Source: Fimbriiglobus sp. (GTDB lineage: Bacteria > Planctomycetota > Planctomycetia > Gemmatales > Gemmataceae). Taken from it: a DNA stretch of 5,209 nucleotides. Positions 1 through 5,209 of the stretch are shown piece after piece. Below the pieces are notes generated by a model. It saw only the letters and a program-made list of their open reading frames with translations. It was not told the origin of the DNA and searched no databases. The stretch lies in contig JANXTD010000187.1 in the NCBI GenBank assembly GCA_025352585.1, forward strand, positions 1 through 5,209, written 5' to 3'. Both the position numbers and the translations under genes were made by a program. Each line of letters opens with the position of its first letter. The first letter of the stretch is position 1.

Positions 1-63
1 GCGATGAGCGGCGGGTTCGTGCTGAAGTCCGAGTTGTTCAAAGACCAGATGGTTTCGGAGTGA
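1..63 (+). CDS. C-terminal end of RND efflux periplasmic adaptor (CzcB/CusB-like), partial
   Basis: Only the last 20 codons are in the window, read in frame from base 1 and ending in TGA at 61-63. The visible tail contains GGFVLKSEL, which resembles the C-terminal end of HlyD/CzcB/CusB-type membrane fusion proteins, where a 'G-x-F-x-LKSE' stretch is common. Such adaptors sit in the periplasm and connect the inner-membrane RND pump to an outer-membrane channel. The next gene is a CzcA-type pump starting 4 bases after this stop, which is the usual adaptor-pump order and supports the call. The rest of the protein lies outside the window, so the family assignment rests on a short tail plus context. 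Confidence 0.7.
   Translation, partial: AMSGGFVLKSELFKDQMVSE
56..60 (+). promoter_or_regulatory. Ribosome binding site for the czcA-like gene
   Basis: CGGAG lies 7 bases before the GTG at 68, inside the last codons of the upstream adaptor gene. It supports the GTG as the true start and suggests translational coupling of adaptor and pump. Confidence 0.6.
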
Positions 64-67
64 CACC

Positions 68-3000
68 GTGCTCGGACGCCTGATCGACTTCGCGCTCGCC
101 AACCGCTTCCTCGTCGGCTTCGCCGCGGTGCTGCTCGTGGCGTCCGGCTTCTACGCCGCGACGCACCTGGCCATCGACGCCGTGCCCGACGTGACCAACG
201 TGCAGGTCCAGGTGATGACGACCGCGCCGGCGCTCGGCCCTCTGGAGGTCGAGCAGGCGGTGACGGTCCCCGTCGAGGCGGCGATGAGTGGCATGCCCCA
301 CGTCGAGGAGATCCGCTCGATCTCGCAGTTCGGCCTGTCAGTCGTCACGATCGTCTTCGAGGAGGGCACCGACATCTATTGGGCGCGGCAGCAGATCGGC
401 GAGCGGCTGACCGAGACGCGCGACAAAATCCCCGCCGGCGTGCCCGCGCCGCACCCCGGCCCCATCGCCACCGGCCTCGGCGAGATCTTACAGTTCGAGG
501 TGCGCTCGAAGCCGGGGTTCACGCACTCGCTGATGGCGCTCCGCGAAGTCCTCGACTGGCAGGTCGCCCCGCAGTTGCGGCGGGTGCAGGGGGTGATCGA
601 GGTCAACGCCAACGGCGGCGAGGCGCGGACTTACGAGGTGCGGCCCGACCCCGACAAGCTGCGCAGTCAGCGCGTGCCGCTGTCGCGGCTGCTGGAGGTG
701 TTGACGCAGAGCAACGCCAACGAGGGCGGCGGCTACGTGCTGTTCCACTCGCAGGAGCAGCGCGTCATCCGCGCCGAGGGCCGGCTGAAGAGCCTCGACG
801 ACGTGCGCGACCTCGCCGTCGGCTCGCATGACGGCACGCCGGTGTTGGTGCGGCACGTCGCCGACGTGCAGTTCGCCCCGGTGCTGCGCCAGGGGGCCGT
901 CACGCGCGACGGCCGCGGCGAGGGCGTCGTCGGCATCGTGATGCTGCTCGCCGGCGAGAACGGCCGCGAGGTGGTGGGGCGCACCAAACTCGCGCTCGAC
1001 GAGATCCGCAAGACCCTGCCGCCGGGCGTCGAACTAGACGTGATCTACGACCGCAACGACCTCGTGCAGCGCACCGTCCGCACGCTGCAAAGGAACCTGC
1101 TCGAAGGCGGCGTGCTGGTCGTGCTCGTGCTATTGGCGCTGCTGGGGAGCCTGCGGGCGGGCTTGATCGTCGCGCTCGCGGTGCCGATCTCGATGGCGGG
1201 GGCGTTCGTCGGCATGTGGTACGCCGGCCTGAGCGGCAACCTGATGAGCCTTGGTGCCCTCGACTTCGGGCTGATCGTCGATGGCAGTGTCGTCTTGATC
1301 GAGAACGTCGTCCGCCGGGTCGCGGAGCACCGGCACACGCACAAGGTCGATCGCGCCCCGGTCGAGGTCATCCGCGACGCCTGCCGCGAGGTCGCCCGGC
1401 CGGTCGCCTTCGGGGTCGCCATCATCCTGCTGGTCTACATCCCGCTGCTGACGCTGCGCGGCGTCGAGGGCAAGATGTTCCGGCCGATGGCGTTGACGGT
1501 GATGTTCGCCCTGGTCACGTCGCTGGGCCTCGCACTGCTGTTGATGCCGGTGTTGTCGTCGGTCTTCTTGCGCAGCGTCAGCGAGACCGAGCCGGTCCTG
1601 GTGCGGCTCGTGAAGCGGGTCTACGGGCCGCTGCTCGATTGGGCGATGGGCCACCCGCGGACGGTGCTTCTCTACGCCGTCGCCGCGTTCGCCGTGAGCT
1701 TGGGCGTGGCGTCGAAGATGGGGGCCGTCTTCCTGCCGGTCCTCGACGAAGGGGCGATTGCCCTGCAAGCGATTCGCCTGCCGAGCGTGTCACTCGAAAC
1801 GTCGGTGTCGATGACCTCGCGCATGGAGCAGTGCCTGCACGACCACTTCCCCGACGAGGTCGCGACGGTCATCTCGAAGACCGGCCGGCCGGAGATTGCC
1901 AACGACCCCATGATGGTGAGCATGACCGACATCATCGTCATGCTCAAGCCGGGCCACTCGTCGCGGTACGGCACGAAGGACGAACTCGTCGCGGCGATGA
2001 AAGAGGCCCTCGAACGCGACGTGCCGGGCAACGGCTACAGCTTTTCGCAGCCGATCCAACTTCGCGTCGCCGAACTGATCGCCGGCGTGAAGACTGACCT
2101 CGGCATCAGCCTCTACGGCGACGACTTGCTGACGTTGAAGGCCAAGGCGGAGGAGATCAAGGCGGTCGTGTTGGCGATCCCCGGCGCGAAGGACGTGGCG
2201 GTCGAGCAGACCGGCGGGCTGCCGTACTTGCGCGTGATCCTCAAGCGCGACGCCCTCGCCCGGCACGGCATCGACGCGAAGGCGGTACTCGACACGGTCG
2301 CGGTCATCGGCGGCAAGGACGTGACGGACATCTACGAGGGCCAGCGCCGCTTCCCGCTGCAAGTGCGCTTCCCGGTGGCCGTCCGCGAAGACCTCGACCA
2401 ACTGCGGCGGCTGAGTGTCGCCGACGCGACCGGCCGGCAAATCCCCCTCGAACAGCTCGCCGAGATTCGCTTTGAAGACGGCCCTGCGCAAGTGAACCGC
2501 GACGCCGGCCGCCGTCGCGCGGTCATCACCTGCAACGTCCGCGACCGCGACCTGTCGAGTTTCGTGAGCGAGGCGCAAGAAAGCGTGGACGCCAAGGTGA
2601 AGTTGCCGACCGGCTACACCCTCGGCTGGGGCGGCACGTTCAAGAATCTCGAGCAGGCGACCGCGCGACTCGGCGTGGCCGTGCCGGTGGTGCTGCTGCT
2701 GATCTTCGTGCTGCTCTATTCGAGCTTCGGCGCGTTCCGGCCGGCGGCGCTGATCTACCTCAACGTGCCGATGGCGGCGACCGGCGGCGTCCTCGCGCTG
2801 GCCCTGCGCGGCATGGACTTCTCCATCTCGGCCGGCGTAGGCTTCATCGCGCTCTTCGGCGTGGCGGTGTTGAACGGCGTCGTCTTGGTCAGCAGCGTCA
2901 CGGCGTTGCGGCTGGCGAACCACCCGCGGCAAACCGCGGCCCGCGAGGGGGCGATTCAGCGGCTCCGCCCGGTGCTGATGACGGCGCTGGTGGCGACGCT

Positions 3001-3172
3001 CGGCTTCTTGCCGCTGGCGCTCTCGACCGGCGCGGGGGCCGAGGTGCAAAAACCCCTGGCGACGGTCGTCATCGGCGGCCTGCTCACGTCGAGCCTGCTG
3101 ACGCTGTTCGTCGTCCCCGCGATCTACCACTGGTTCGACGCGGTGCCGGAGACGCCGGTCGCGGCGGGCTAA
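68..3172 (+). CDS. czcA: Heavy-metal efflux RND pump, CzcA family (divalent-cation type)
   Basis: This is a complete 1034-aa inner-membrane RND transporter, close to the usual 1030-1065 aa of CzcA/CusA proteins. It should be the proton-driven pump of a trimeric efflux system exporting metal ions from periplasm or cytoplasm. The layout is typical: TM1 at about 13-32, a periplasmic porter domain to about 340, TM2-TM6 at about 345-500, TM7 at about 530-548, a second porter domain, and TM8-TM12 at about 868-1018. TM4 carries DFGLIVDGSVVLIEN (399-413), with D399, D405 and E412 matching the acidic residues essential for proton transfer in CzcA. CusA-type Cu/Ag pumps have a different TM4 motif (AIGAMVDAAIVMIEN), so Zn, Co, Cd or Ni is more likely. 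The exact ion cannot be read from the sequence. The GTG start has a CGGAG ribosome site 7 bases upstream and follows the adaptor stop by 4 bases. The stop overlaps that of the convergent P-II gene. Confidence 0.95.
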   Translation: MLGRLIDFALANRFLVGFAAVLLVASGFYAATHLAIDAVPDVTNVQVQVMTTAPALGPLEVEQAVTVPVEAAMSGMPHVEEIRSISQFGLSVVTIVFEEGTDIYWARQQIGERLTETRDKIPAGVPAPHPGPIATGLGEILQFEVRSKPGFTHSLMALREVLDWQVAPQLRRVQGVIEVNANGGEARTYEVRPDPDKLRSQRVPLSRLLEVLTQSNANEGGGYVLFHSQEQRVIRAEGRLKSLDDVRDLAVGSHDGTPVLVRHVADVQFAPVLRQGAVTRDGRGEGVVGIVMLLAGENGREVVGRTKLALDEIRKTLPPGVELDVIYDRNDLVQRTVRTLQRNLLEGGVLVVLVLLALLGSLRAGLIVALAVPISMAGAFVGMWYAGLSGNLMSLGALDFGLIVDGSVVLIENVVRRVAEHRHTHKVDRAPVEVIRDACREVARPVAFGVAIILLVYIPLLTLRGVEGKMFRPMALTVMFALVTSLGLALLLMPVLSSVFLRSVSETEPVLVRLVKRVYGPLLDWAMGHPRTVLLYAVAAFAVSLGVASKMGAVFLPVLDEGAIALQAIRLPSVSLETSVSMTSRMEQCLHDHFPDEVATVISKTGRPEIANDPMMVSMTDIIVMLKPGHSSRYGTKDELVAAMKEALERDVPGNGYSFSQPIQLRVAELIAGVKTDLGISLYGDDLLTLKAKAEEIKAVVLAIPGAKDVAVEQTGGLPYLRVILKRDALARHGIDAKAVLDTVAVIGGKDVTDIYEGQRRFPLQVRFPVAVREDLDQLRRLSVADATGRQIPLEQLAEIRFEDGPAQVNRDAGRRRAVITCNVRDRDLSSFVSEAQESVDAKVKLPTGYTLGWGGTFKNLEQATARLGVAVPVVLLLIFVLLYSSFGAFRPAALIYLNVPMAATGGVLALALRGMDFSISAGVGFIALFGVAVLNGVVLVSSVTALRLANHPRQTAAREGAIQRLRPVLMTALVATLGFLPLALSTGAGAEVQKPLATVVIGGLLTSSLLTLFVVPAIYHWFDAVPETPVAAG

Positions 3173-3480
3173 ATGTCGATGACCGGCCACGCCACCGGGA
3201 CGACGAAGACCTTGCCGTCGCCGATGCGGCCGGTACGCGCGGCCTTCGCCACCCGCTCGGCGAGGTCGGCGGCGAGTTCGCTCTTGACCGTCACCGTAAT
3301 CTCGACCTTGGGCAGGTAGGCGGTGCTGAAGTCGCCTCCGCGGTAGCGGTCGAGGTAGCCCTTCTGCCGGCCGAATCCCTTGGCCTCGCGCACGGTACAC
3401 AACTCGACGCCGCACTCGGCGATGACGTTCAACACCGCCTCGGCGCGGAACGGCTTCACGACGATGACGAGGTGCTTCAT
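3169..3480 (-). CDS. P-II family signal protein, PII-NG-like (no Tyr51 uridylylation site)
   Basis: This 103-aa protein aligns without gaps to GlnB for most of its length (GlnB is 112 aa). P-II proteins are trimeric sensors of ATP/ADP and 2-oxoglutarate that control partners through the T-loop. Visible conserved parts are KPF (9-11), KGFGRQKG (34-41) with R38 and Q39, LPKV with K58, and T83-GRIGDGK-VFV, which satisfies the P-II C-terminal signature. The T-loop reads YRGGDFSTAYLPK: position 51 is Phe, so the uridylylated Tyr is missing, and position 49 is Gly, so the cyanobacterial phospho-Ser is missing. The C-terminus ends early and lacks the R101/R103 pair that contacts ATP phosphates in GlnB. 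These losses, and its place beside a CzcA pump, fit the described PII-NG group. The ATG at 3480 overlaps the preceding stop (ATGA) and has GGGGGGAG upstream. A longer in-frame reading back to 4314 is out-of-frame antisense to nothing known and runs through two other genes, so it was not used. Confidence 0.9.
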   Translation of the reverse strand: MKHLVIVVKPFRAEAVLNVIAECGVELCTVREAKGFGRQKGYLDRYRGGDFSTAYLPKVEITVTVKSELAADLAERVAKAARTGRIGDGKVFVVPVAWPVIDI

Positions 3481-3911
3481 GACGAACTGCTCCCCCCGGC
3501 GGTACCGCCCCCCATCACGCGGCCGGTGCCGCCGAAGCCGCCCGTCGGCACGCCCGCCCCCGGCGACTGCGTGCGCGACGGCGAGTTGACGCCCGAGCCG
3601 CCCCGGTAACTCGACCCGCCGCCGAAGAACAGCGGCAGCCAGAACGGCCCGCCGTAGAAGGGCCGCGAGTGGGTCGTGTGCGTCGCCTGATTCGTGCCGG
3701 TGCCGGGGACCGGCGTGCCGTCGGCGGCGAACTGCTGCGGCTCCCCGAAGTCGCCGCCCTCGGAGTCGCCCGCGGGCACCTCGTCGTCCTGCCGGGGGGC
3801 GGGCGCGAGGCAGCAACAGCAACTGCACAGCGTCACCGCCCCGAGCAGCGCGAGGGTGATGCTGCGGCTCTTCTTGGGCGGCGGGTCGGGCTTTCGCCGG
3901 GGCTTGCTCAT
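3477..3911 (-). CDS. Cys-cluster, Gly/Ser-rich membrane or lipoprotein, YgiB/YjfM (DUF1190)-like
   Basis: This 144-aa protein has no firm family call. It has a basic N-terminus (KPRRK...KK), a hydrophobic stretch at about 18-28 and a remarkable cluster of five Cys in six residues (LCSCCCC, 28-34). L28-C29-S30-C31 could serve as a lipobox; otherwise the segment is a membrane anchor. An acidic Pro-rich linker follows, then a FYGGPFWLPLFFGGG patch (85-99) and a Gly/Ser-rich tail with TGGFGG, ending in four Ser. The 'FW-x-PL ... GGG ... GGFG' arrangement recalls E. coli YgiB/YjfM, which also lie beside DUF350-family genes, as here. That is resemblance plus context only. It starts 6 bases after the DUF350 stop without a strong ribosome site, and its TGA overlaps the P-II start, so both junctions look translationally coupled. 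Low-complexity composition makes homology calls unreliable, but the flanking overlaps support it as a real gene. Confidence 0.75.
   Translation of the reverse strand: MSKPRRKPDPPPKKSRSITLALLGAVTLCSCCCCLAPAPRQDDEVPAGDSEGGDFGEPQQFAADGTPVPGTGTNQATHTTHSRPFYGGPFWLPLFFGGGSSYRGGSGVNSPSRTQSPGAGVPTGGFGGTGRVMGGGTAGGSSSS
3484..3497 (-). promoter_or_regulatory. Ribosome binding site region for the P-II gene
   Basis: Reading the minus strand, GGGGGGAG (3497-3490) lies 9 bases before the ATG at 3480, within the last codons of the upstream gene. It decides the P-II start and agrees with the alignment of its N-terminus to GlnB. Confidence 0.55.
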
Positions 3912-3917
3912 GGCGGG

Positions 3918-4154
3918 TCACCCGTGGATCGCGGCGGCGACGATGATGGCGATGGCGACGAGCAGCCCGGCGACGGTAATCGCCACCGCGACGCTGCCCT
4001 CCTGCAACTTCTTCTCCACGTCGAGTTTCGGCGTCGCCCACTCGAAGACCTTGAAGCCGAGTACAAGCAAGGCGATGCCGAGTAGCCCGAAAACTGCCGT
4101 CGCCAACAGCGGCAACCCGAGGCCTTCGACGGTGAACGCGAGCGAGGCGAACAT
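3918..4154 (-). CDS. DUF350 domain membrane protein, single-repeat form
   Basis: This 78-aa protein has two membrane segments (about 12-37 and 55-75) joined by a short loop: GFKVFEWATPKLDVEKKLQ, then EGSVAVAI (52-59). The 'GxKxFxxxTPx..ExEL..GNxAVAI' pattern is the hallmark of the DUF350 family (E. coli YjfL and relatives), with Ser here at the usual Asn. Typical members have about 130 aa and four membrane segments from two such units, so this one is about half size and may act as a homo-oligomer. The molecular function of DUF350 is not known to me. It starts 20 bases after pyrE with a GGAAGG ribosome site 7 bases upstream of the ATG. The next gene follows after 6 bases. Its partner resembles YjfM/YgiB, as in the E. 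coli yjfL-yjfM pair, which suggests a conserved functional unit in the envelope. Confidence 0.88.
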   Translation of the reverse strand: MFASLAFTVEGLGLPLLATAVFGLLGIALLVLGFKVFEWATPKLDVEKKLQEGSVAVAITVAGLLVAIAIIVAAAIHG

Positions 4155-4161
4155 GGGCGGG

Positions 4162-4167
4162 CCTTCC
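4162..4167 (-). promoter_or_regulatory. Ribosome binding site for the DUF350 gene
   Basis: GGAAGG on the minus strand, 7 bases before the ATG at 4154, lies within the 20-base gap after pyrE. It is the clearest ribosome site in this operon and fixes the start of the short gene. Confidence 0.6.
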
Positions 4168-4174
4168 GGTCGGG

Positions 4175-4717
4175 TTACGCGGGGATGCCGAAGTCGCGCA
4201 CGGTGAACAGCGGCCGGTAGTCGTACGCCGCCAGGGCCTCGCGCGCCCCTTGCAGCCGGTCGCAGATGCTGACCACGCGCACGACCTTCGCCCCCAGCGC
4301 CTCGACCGCAGCAATGGCCTGGACGACGCTGCCGCCGGTGGTCAGCACGTCGTCGATCACGACCACGCGGTCGCCGGCCTTCACGAAACCCTCGACCGTC
4401 TCCCGGCTGCCGTGGGCCTTGGCCTGCTTGCGGACGAAGAAGCCCTCGCGGTGCAGGCCGCGGCGGTGGAACGCCGTCAGCGCCGCCGCCGCCATCGGGA
4501 TCGCCCCGACTTCGAGGCCGCCGATCGCCTCGAAGTCGAGGTCGGCCGTCGCGTCGGCCAGCAGTTCGCCGATCAGCGTGATCGCTTCGGCATGAAAGAG
4601 CACGCGTTTCGAGTTGATGTAGTAGCTGCTGGTCTTCCCCGACGCGAGGGTGAACGTGCCGAAGGCGACGGCCCGCTCCAGGAACAGAGTCTTCACACGG
4701 TCGCGGGCGTCGGTCAT
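4175..4717 (-). CDS. pyrE: Orotate phosphoribosyltransferase
   Basis: The 180-aa product converts orotate and PRPP to orotidine 5'-monophosphate and pyrophosphate, the fifth step of pyrimidine synthesis, as a cytosolic dimer. The PRPP-binding motif VVVIDDVLTTGGS is at 118-130, with D122 and D123. The mobile catalytic loop RKQAKAHGS (96-104) provides K97, K100 and H102. The orotate-side segment SGKTSSYYINSK (26-37) and GGLEVGAIP (67-75) are also typical. Length fits the shorter bacterial and archaeal PyrE enzymes (E. coli is 213 aa). The frame stays open 47 codons farther upstream to 4858, but that part is not PyrE-like, would overlap the divergent gene, and covers the likely promoter. The ATG at 4717 with GGAG 10 bases upstream was therefore chosen. 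It is the first gene of the four-gene minus-strand cluster, and no attenuator or leader peptide was seen. Confidence 0.93.
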   Translation of the reverse strand: MTDARDRVKTLFLERAVAFGTFTLASGKTSSYYINSKRVLFHAEAITLIGELLADATADLDFEAIGGLEVGAIPMAAAALTAFHRRGLHREGFFVRKQAKAHGSRETVEGFVKAGDRVVVIDDVLTTGGSVVQAIAAVEALGAKVVRVVSICDRLQGAREALAAYDYRPLFTVRDFGIPA

Positions 4718-4750
4718 CGGGAATGCACTCCGGGGGCTGAAGACTCCGCT

Positions 4751-4780
4751 GTTATAGCGACCCATCCGAATCGACGCTAA
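4751..4780 (-). promoter_or_regulatory. Possible sigma70-type promoter for the pyrE operon
   Basis: On the minus strand TATAAC (4756-4751) matches the -10 consensus at five of six positions and lies about 34 bases before the pyrE ATG. A weak -35 candidate, TTAGCG (4780-4775), precedes it with an 18-base spacer. The -10 box stands out in this GC-rich DNA, but the -35 match is poor and planctomycete promoters are not well defined. Confidence 0.35.
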
Positions 4781-4826
4781 CGACTTCGCCCCGAACATTG
4801 GTATCGTAAACACAACTCCACGCCCC

Positions 4827-4833
4827 AGGCGGA
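4827..4833 (+). promoter_or_regulatory. Ribosome binding site for the pterin dehydratase gene
   Basis: AGGCGGA lies 5 bases before the ATG at 4839. It is an imperfect Shine-Dalgarno match but is placed correctly and supports this start. Confidence 0.45.
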
Positions 4834-4838
4834 ACGCC

Positions 4839-5198
4839 ATGCCGACCGACCGCCCCACCTACGCCGACGACGAAGTCGCCGCGAAGCTCGCCGAACTCGG
4901 GCTGACGCAGTGGCACATCGACGGCGGCTGGCTGCGCCGCAAGTTCACCACCGACGGCTGGCCGCAGACGCTCATGGCCGTCAACGCCGTCGGCTACCTG
5001 TGCGAGGCGGCGTACCACCACGCCGACCTGGCCGTCACCTGGGGCAAACTGTGGGTCAAGTTGAAGACCCACGACGCCGGCGGCATCACCGACAAGGACT
5101 TCGAGCTGGCCGTGAAGATCGAGGAAGCGATCCTGTGGCGGCCGACCGGCGTCCTCGCCCCCGGCAACCCGAAGAAGTTCGTCGCCGGCAACACCTGA
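4839..5198 (+). CDS. Pterin-4a-carbinolamine dehydratase (4a-hydroxytetrahydrobiopterin dehydratase)
   Basis: The 119-aa product belongs to the PCD/DCoH (PhhB) family, which dehydrates 4a-hydroxytetrahydropterin so that the cofactor of aromatic amino acid hydroxylases can be recycled. The active-site region is clear: EAAYHHAD (56-63) with H60 and H61, a Trp at 69, and KTHDAGGITDKDFELA (76-91) with H78 and D79. The upstream WHIDGGWLRRKF (25-36) matches the family's 'W...L.R.F.F' entry strand. One deviation is Ala62 where most members have Pro after the His pair. The tail beyond about residue 100 (WRPTGVLAPGNPKKFV) extends past the minimal 95-105 aa family core; a related 'G-x-L-x-G-x-P' tail occurs in many bacterial members. 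No hydroxylase gene is in the window, so its partner is unknown. It is transcribed away from pyrE and is probably a separate unit. Confidence 0.9.
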   Translation: MPTDRPTYADDEVAAKLAELGLTQWHIDGGWLRRKFTTDGWPQTLMAVNAVGYLCEAAYHHADLAVTWGKLWVKLKTHDAGGITDKDFELAVKIEEAILWRPTGVLAPGNPKKFVAGNT

Positions 5199-5209
5199 AC
5201 CCCCTCCCC

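Larger units (their letters stand above)
4718..4838. promoter_or_regulatory. Divergent promoter region between pyrE and the pterin dehydratase gene
   Basis: This 121-base spacer separates two divergently read genes, so it must hold or carry their start signals. It is noticeably less GC-rich than the flanking genes, with AT-richer stretches near 4751-4756 and 4796-4816. For the rightward gene only weak matches are visible (TTCGCC at 4785-4790, 16-base spacer, TAAACA at 4807-4812). No clear operator palindrome was found. Confidence 0.5.

Noticed and set aside
3140..3200. Bidirectional terminator between the convergent genes
   Set aside because: The stop codons overlap, and no GC-rich hairpin followed by a T-run was visible on either side.
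1790..3415. A 541-codon open frame on the minus strand opposite the pump gene
   Set aside because: It is rich in Arg, His, Asp and Gln with no recognisable domain, as expected of an antisense shadow of a GC-rich gene, and it lies almost wholly opposite the well-supported RND pump.
3485..3660. GC-rich repeat tract in the 3' half of the 144-aa gene
   Set aside because: It codes for an irregular Gly/Ser/Pro-rich tail without a fixed repeat period, so it is protein low complexity and not a DNA repeat element.
3669..4206. Two plus-strand open frames (138 and 170 codons) opposite the DUF350 and Cys-cluster genes
   Set aside because: They show no domain features, and the minus-strand genes have clear family motifs, start sites and operon spacing.
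3481..4314. Upstream extension of the P-II reading frame to 381 codons
   Set aside because: The added 278 residues are Arg/Ala-rich and run out of frame through the 144-aa gene, the DUF350 gene and part of pyrE. GlnB alignment, the ATGA overlap and the ribosome site all support the start at 3480.
4718..4858. 47-codon N-terminal extension of pyrE
   Set aside because: It has no PyrE similarity, overlaps the divergent gene and its start, and covers the likely promoter; a good start with a GGAG site exists at 4717.

Overview
The window is a gene-dense, very GC-rich stretch of bacterial chromosome with almost no non-coding DNA. The high GC content, the G/C-biased third codon positions and the mix of families suggest a planctomycete of the Gemmata type. 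That assignment is an impression from sequence style; no marker gene here proves it.

Plus strand, left side (1-3172): the last 20 codons of a probable periplasmic adaptor (CzcB/CusB type) are followed 4 bases later by a full-length heavy-metal RND efflux pump (CzcA type, 1034 aa). The pump's TM4 motif is of the divalent-cation kind (Zn/Co/Cd/Ni) and not the Cu/Ag kind. Together they form the end of an efflux operon that begins outside the window.

Minus strand, middle (4717 down to 3169): four tightly packed genes read toward the pump: pyrE (orotate phosphoribosyltransferase), a 78-aa DUF350 membrane protein, a 144-aa Cys-cluster and Gly/Ser-rich membrane or lipoprotein resembling the YgiB/YjfM (DUF1190) family, and a 103-aa P-II signal protein. 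Gaps of 20, 6 and -4 bases make a single transcript likely. The P-II gene ends tail-to-tail on the pump gene with overlapping stop codons. The P-II protein keeps the ligand-pocket residues R38, Q39, K58 and K90. It has lost the uridylylated Tyr51 and the C-terminal Arg pair, as expected of the 'PII-NG' group known beside CzcA-type pumps.

Right edge (4839-5198, plus): a complete pterin-4a-carbinolamine dehydratase gene, divergent from pyrE across a 121-bp spacer that probably holds both promoters.

The most interesting part is the P-II/RND pump pairing combined with the DUF350 + YgiB-like pair in a pyrE-led operon. It may link a nucleotide- or metabolite-sensing protein to metal efflux or envelope functions. 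No RNA genes, mobile elements, CRISPR arrays or long repeats were seen, and no gene-free stretch exceeds 300 bases.
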